This document shows, piece by piece, positions 6,387 through 9,922 of a DNA stretch of 9,922 nucleotides. A model generated the notes under the pieces. It made no database searches, was not told the origin of the DNA, and saw only the letters and a list, made by a program, of their open reading frames with translations. Where the stretch lies: positions 1 through 9,922 of the forward strand of contig JAUVPA010000041.1 of NCBI GenBank assembly GCA_030598905.1, in the 5' to 3' direction. Position numbers and translations under genes: made by a program. Source of the DNA: Acidimicrobiia bacterium. GTDB lineage: Bacteria > Actinomycetota > Acidimicrobiia > Spongiisociales > UBA5794. Position 1 is the stretch's first letter, and each line of letters opens with the position of its first letter.

Positions 6387-7922
6387 TCAGACGGGTGGCA
6401 CGCCGTGGCGGCGCTCTGAGAACTCTCGGCTCTTGCGTGCGGCGAATGCAAGCCGTGCGATGAGTTCACCTCGTAGATCTTCGGGCTGGAGAACCGCATC
6501 AATCACCAGTTCCGAGGACAGGCGAAGCAAGTCAACATCTGCGTTGTACTCGTCGCGCCGATCCGCAACGAACGCCTCACGTTCGTCTTCGGGGAGCTCC
6601 TGGATCTTGTTGTAATAGACGGCGTTCACGGCAGCCTCGGGTCCCATGACGGCGATCTCGGCCGTGGGGAGGACCAGGGTCGCATCCGGCATGAACCCGG
6701 GCCCGGAGAACGCGTAGAGGCCTGCTCCATACGCCTTGCGGACGATCACAGAGACGCGCGGCACCGTGGCCTCGGCGATCGCGGTGAGCATCTTCGCCCC
6801 GGCACGGATGATGCCTTGCCGCTCGACCTCGGTTCCGATCATGAATCCGGGCACGTCGGCGAAGAAGACGAGCGGGATGTTGAAAGCGTCGCAGAGCCAC
6901 GTGAAACGAGCCGCCTTGTCTGCCGAGTCAACAAAGAGGACTCCGCCGAGGTGGTTGGGTTGTGACGCGATTATCCCCACCGGTTTGCCGTCCAGGCGGG
7001 CAAACGCCGTCACGACCTCGCGAGCAAACAGCTCCTTGACCTCGAAGAGGGAGCCGTCGTCGACGATGCCGCGCAAGAAGTCCGTCATGTCGTAGACGGC
7101 GCCCGAATCGTCGGGGAGCACCTGAGCCGGGTCCGTGCCTTTGGTGGGTCCCTCCGGCCGATACTCAGGCGGGTAGACGCGGAAGTGGTCGGCGACATAC
7201 GAGAAGTAGGTCTTCGCCCACGAGATGGCCTGCTCATCCGAGGAAACCAGGGCGTCGCCGCAGCCGGACACCTCACAATGCATCCGCGCTCCGCCCATCT
7301 CTTCGAGAGTGGTCTCTTCGCCGATCACCATTTGGGCCATCCGTGGTGAGCCGAGGTACATCGACGCTCTGCCTTCCACCATGATCACGACATCACAGAA
7401 TGAGGGGATGTACGCACCACCGGCCGCCGACGGACCGAGGAGACAGCAGATTTGGGGAACGCGACCGGAGAGGCGAATCTGATTCCAGAAGATCTTCCCC
7501 GCCCCTCGCCTTCCGGGAAACAGATCAACCTGGTCGGTGATGCGGGCGCCGGCTGAGTCGACGAGGTAGAACACCGGCAGCATCTCGGTGTACGCCGACT
7601 CGAGAGCGCGGATGATCTTCTCCACCGTCAAACGTCCCCACGATCCCGCCTTCACCGTGGGATCGTTTGCGATCACCACAACGGGTCTCCCATCCACGCG
7701 GCCTCTACCGGTGACAACGGCGTCGGCGGCCAAGTCCTGTTCCGATGCGTTGGCGAGGAGGCCGTCCTCGACGAAGCTCTCTTCGTCGCAGAGCAACGCG
7801 ACCCGATCCCGCACAAAGAGCTTTCCCTGTTCGCTGAGACGCTCGTGGTATCTCTCCGGCCCGCCGGAGACGGCTCGTTCGGCCGCCTTGCGGAATCGCT
7901 CATGGAGCGGGCCGTCAATCAC
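6387..7922 (-). CDS. Acyl-CoA carboxylase carboxyltransferase (beta) subunit
   Basis: 511 residues, the usual length for PccB/AccD-type beta subunits. These transfer the carboxyl group from biotin to an acyl-CoA such as propionyl-, acetyl- or methylcrotonyl-CoA. The N-terminal crotonase half carries DSAGARI (122-128) and the oxyanion loop GPSAAGGAY (163-171). The C-terminal half carries DVPGFMIGTEVE (356-367), IIRAGAKML (371-379) and RKAYGAG (395-401). Some stretches (DLFPGRR, GKIFWNQ, LGSPRM) recall the methylcrotonyl branch and others (RKAYG, DVPGF) the propionyl branch, so I do not assign a substrate. The GTG start at 7922 is chosen because AGGAGG lies five bases upstream and the start overlaps the der stop by 4 bases. 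The frame stays open further upstream only through der. No biotin carboxylase or biotin carrier gene is in the window. Confidence 0.93.
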   Translation of the reverse strand: MIDGPLHERFRKAAERAVSGGPERYHERLSEQGKLFVRDRVALLCDEESFVEDGLLANASEQDLAADAVVTGRGRVDGRPVVVIANDPTVKAGSWGRLTVEKIIRALESAYTEMLPVFYLVDSAGARITDQVDLFPGRRGAGKIFWNQIRLSGRVPQICCLLGPSAAGGAYIPSFCDVVIMVEGRASMYLGSPRMAQMVIGEETTLEEMGGARMHCEVSGCGDALVSSDEQAISWAKTYFSYVADHFRVYPPEYRPEGPTKGTDPAQVLPDDSGAVYDMTDFLRGIVDDGSLFEVKELFAREVVTAFARLDGKPVGIIASQPNHLGGVLFVDSADKAARFTWLCDAFNIPLVFFADVPGFMIGTEVERQGIIRAGAKMLTAIAEATVPRVSVIVRKAYGAGLYAFSGPGFMPDATLVLPTAEIAVMGPEAAVNAVYYNKIQELPEDEREAFVADRRDEYNADVDLLRLSSELVIDAVLQPEDLRGELIARLAFAARKSREFSERRHGVPPV

Positions 7923-9247
7923 AGCTGCCTCCTGCGGTTGTGCCTCCGACGAGCAACGACTCGCACCGGGCTCCCCGTGAAGTCGTACGCGTCTCTGAGA
8001 CGGTTCTCGATGAAGCGTAGGTAGTCGGGCCCGAGGTCGCCGCTCCGCACGAAGAGAACAACGGTGGGCGGCTCGGTTTCCGCCTGAGTTGCGTAGATGA
8101 TCCTCGGTCGCTTGCCCTTCCGAACCGGCGGAGGGTGGGCTTGCTGCCACGTTGTGAGAAGGCGATTGAGATCGGGCGTTGGGATGCGCCGCGCCCGATT
8201 CTCGAGCACATACCGGATCGCTTTCGGCAGTCGATGCAGTCGTGAGCCGGTCTTGGCAGACAGACGCAGCACCGGCGCCCACGACACGAACTCGAGACGG
8301 TCGGAGACACTGTCCTCGGTGTGGAGTCGCTCGTCCTCGCTCACGGTGTCCCACTTGTTCAGCAGGATCACCAGCCCTGCACCAGCCGTCGAGATTTCCT
8401 CTGCGAGTCGCTGCTCTTGGTGTGTGGCTCCGCTCGTTCCGTCGACGACCATCAGGACAACGTCTGCCTTGCGGATCACGTCGTGAGCACGCAGCGTCGC
8501 GTAATACTCGATGTCATCCTTGATCTTCGTCCGCCGCTTGATACCCGCCGTGTCGATCACCTCGAACAGCTCACCATCGAGATCGACGACCTGGTTGATG
8601 GGATCCCTCGTCGTGCCCGGGATCTCAGAAACCAGCACACGCTCCTCCCCCGCCATCTTGTTGAGGAGTGTCGATTTGCCGACGTTGGGTCGGCCGATGA
8701 TGGCGAGCTGAGGCAACAGCTCCTTCTCCTCAATCGGATCGGTCGGTTCGGGAAGTGTTTCGACCAGCCGGTCCAGGAAGTCGCCGGTGTTTCGCCCGTG
8801 GAGGGCAGAGACGGCGATCGGCTCCCCCAGCCCGAGGGCCCACAAGTGGTCCGTGCTCAGCTCGACAGTCGGCGAATCCGCCTTGTTGGCAACGAACACA
8901 TATGGCGTGTCGGTTTTTTGCAGGATGCGGGCGACCCCGGCGTCATCGTCCGTGACTTCGGTGGTGGCATCGGCAACGAAAACGACCACATCCGCCGCCT
9001 TGACTGCGATCTCGGCTTGCTCACGGATCCCGACCGTGATGCCGTCCTCGGGTTGGAACTCCCATCCGCCGGTATCGACGACGAGGAACTCCCTCCCACT
9101 CCATTCGGCCGTGAACTCCCTGCGGTCACGAGTCACGCCCGATCGTTCGTCGACCACCGCCGCCCTTCGTCGCACGAGGCGATTGACGAGGGTTGACTTG
9201 CCGACGTTGGGGCGGCCGACGACGGCGACGATCGGAAGGCCGCTCAT
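7919..9247 (-). CDS. der: Ribosome-assembly GTPase Der (EngA)
   Basis: 442 residues with the two tandem GTPase domains unique to Der, which helps mature the 50S ribosomal subunit and is usually essential. Domain 1 has GRPNVGKS (11-18), DTGG (58-61) and NKAD (121-124). Domain 2 has GRPNVGKS (185-192), GTTRD (211-215), DTAG (232-235), NKWD (297-300) and SAKTG (330-334). A KH-like C-terminal domain (about 350-436) ends in a basic tail (ARRRHNRRRQL). The length and all motifs are normal. The ATG at 9247 overlaps the stop of the upstream DUF512 gene by 4 bases, and the der stop overlaps the carboxylase start by 4 bases. The three are therefore probably co-transcribed and translationally coupled. 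Confidence 0.97.
   Translation of the reverse strand: MSGLPIVAVVGRPNVGKSTLVNRLVRRRAAVVDERSGVTRDRREFTAEWSGREFLVVDTGGWEFQPEDGITVGIREQAEIAVKAADVVVFVADATTEVTDDDAGVARILQKTDTPYVFVANKADSPTVELSTDHLWALGLGEPIAVSALHGRNTGDFLDRLVETLPEPTDPIEEKELLPQLAIIGRPNVGKSTLLNKMAGEERVLVSEIPGTTRDPINQVVDLDGELFEVIDTAGIKRRTKIKDDIEYYATLRAHDVIRKADVVLMVVDGTSGATHQEQRLAEEISTAGAGLVILLNKWDTVSEDERLHTEDSVSDRLEFVSWAPVLRLSAKTGSRLHRLPKAIRYVLENRARRIPTPDLNRLLTTWQQAHPPPVRKGKRPRIIYATQAETEPPTVVLFVRSGDLGPDYLRFIENRLRDAYDFTGSPVRVVARRRHNRRRQL
7928..7933 (-). promoter_or_regulatory. Ribosome binding site deciding the carboxylase start
   Basis: A perfect AGGAGG on the minus strand sits five bases before the GTG at 7922, inside the last codons of der. 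It fixes the carboxyltransferase start and rules out the longer upstream reading of the same frame. Confidence 0.85.
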
Positions 9248-9922
9248 GCCGCCACCGCATCGAGGAGACCATGCGCCGTCGCAGCAGCTGCAACGACAGG
9301 CGCTCCCGCCGCTTCGACAACGGACGACAGTGCGACGTCGTCGAGAAAGACATCTCCCGAGAGGGCCACGTCGGGCAACACATACATGCCGACAGGACCT
9401 TCGTCCGCCCCGATCGCATTTCGCACGTCTTCGCCGACCAGAAGGCCCGCCACTGCCGTGTTGCCGCCGAAGAAGGAGTTCGTGACTTCGAGGAGTCGAA
9501 GCTCCCGTCCGGCGAGATCCTCGAGTCTTCCGAGAACGGGCCGCAAGGCGGCGGCACCGTACACACCTGTGACAACAACTGCTGGGCCGGGCCGGCTACG
9601 CGGATCATCCCCCGGGTGGCGCTCGGCGCGGTATCCCTCGAACGGAGCAGCAGGAACCGACCTCCACTCCCCCGTGATCTCGGGAAGATCGGAGGCGCGT
9701 CCCGCCTCGATCCGTTGGATCTCGTCATAGAGCACCCTCACCATGCCAATGCCGTTTTCGTGTTGGGCAAAACCCTCGTAGTCCTCCGCCTCCGGCACCA
9801 TCGCCCCGGCCCTCAGGTACATCTCGTCGGAAGCAAAGAACAGCCGCCGGCCCACTTTTCGCAACGCCACCTGCTGCCAATAGCGCAGGATCTCGAGATC
9901 AGAATCCGCTTCCTCGGGTGTG
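9244..9922 (-). CDS. DUF512-family protein (radical SAM/PDZ-associated), N-terminus cut by window edge
   Basis: The frame is open from the right edge to a TGA at 9244, giving about 225 residues of the C-terminal part. The GTG at 9870 inside it is not the true start. The signature FASDEMYLRAG, the acidic PEAEDYEGFAQHENGIGMVR block, NSFFGGNTAVAGLLVG and VLPDVALSGDVFLDDV match the DUF512 C-terminal domain. These proteins normally carry an N-terminal PDZ domain and a radical SAM/Fe-S region, which would lie beyond the window. They are annotated as Fe-S oxidoreductases related to NifB/MoaA, and their reaction is not established. The C-terminal tail is Ala-rich. The stop overlaps the der start by 4 bases (ATGA), so this gene leads the operon visible here. 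Family assignment is from remembered motifs. Confidence 0.85.
   Translation of the reverse strand, partial: TPEEADSDLEILRYWQQVALRKVGRRLFFASDEMYLRAGAMVPEAEDYEGFAQHENGIGMVRVLYDEIQRIEAGRASDLPEITGEWRSVPAAPFEGYRAERHPGDDPRSRPGPAVVVTGVYGAAALRPVLGRLEDLAGRELRLLEVTNSFFGGNTAVAGLLVGEDVRNAIGADEGPVGMYVLPDVALSGDVFLDDVALSSVVEAAGAPVVAAAATAHGLLDAVAA

Noticed and set aside
7923..8354. Longer N-terminus for the carboxylase (start at 8354)
   Set aside because: This part runs out of frame through der, has low-complexity Arg/Ser-rich composition, and the GTG at 7922 has a perfect ribosome site and normal family length.
8321..9196. 291-residue plus-strand ORF opposite der
   Set aside because: It is antisense to a fully conserved GTPase, has no recognisable domain and is the mirror of biased codon use in a GC-rich gene.
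9244..9870. Complete 208-residue gene starting at the GTG at 9870
   Set aside because: The frame stays open to the right edge and the family is much longer, so this is an internal Val and the gene is truncated by the window.

Overview
The window is GC-rich and tightly packed with genes. It looks like chromosome from an actinomycete-type bacterium. The signs are a mycobacterial-style adenosine deaminase, GTG starts, chained 4-base gene overlaps and possible leaderless promoters. An acidimicrobial or related lineage would fit, but the sequence alone does not prove it. I see no tRNA, rRNA, CRISPR array, insertion sequence or phage gene, and no gene-free stretch longer than about 110 bases.

Left block, minus strand, 4605 down to 1: a three-gene operon. 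The first gene encodes a ~1,010-residue receptor-like protein. It joins an ammonium transporter (Amt) domain, a HAMP-like linker and coiled coil, a PAS domain, a SpoIIE/RsbU-type PP2C phosphatase and an RsbW-type ATP-binding kinase domain. It overlaps by 4 bases a STAS-domain anti-sigma-factor antagonist. Five bases further on a voltage-sensor-like, cyclic-nucleotide-binding (HCN/EAG-type) potassium channel begins and runs off the left edge. My reading is an ammonium-gated partner switch: the Amt domain senses or passes NH4+, and the phosphatase and kinase in the same chain set the phosphorylation state of the STAS protein. A cation channel is made from the same transcript. This is the most interesting system in the window.

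Middle, plus strand, 4716-6259: a divergent adenosine-deaminase-like gene that keeps the zinc ligands but has altered catalytic positions, followed by a small two-helix membrane protein. The 110-base divergent region holds a perfect 17-base palindrome and a possible near-leaderless promoter for the deaminase gene.

Right block, minus strand, 9922 down to 6216: a chain of coupled genes. It starts with the C-terminal part of a DUF512 (radical-SAM-associated) protein entering from the right edge. Then come the ribosome-assembly GTPase Der, an acyl-CoA carboxylase carboxyltransferase subunit and a 54-residue single-helix membrane protein. DUF512/der and der/carboxylase each overlap by 4 bases. The 54-residue gene converges on, and overlaps by 44 bases, the end of the plus-strand membrane-protein gene.
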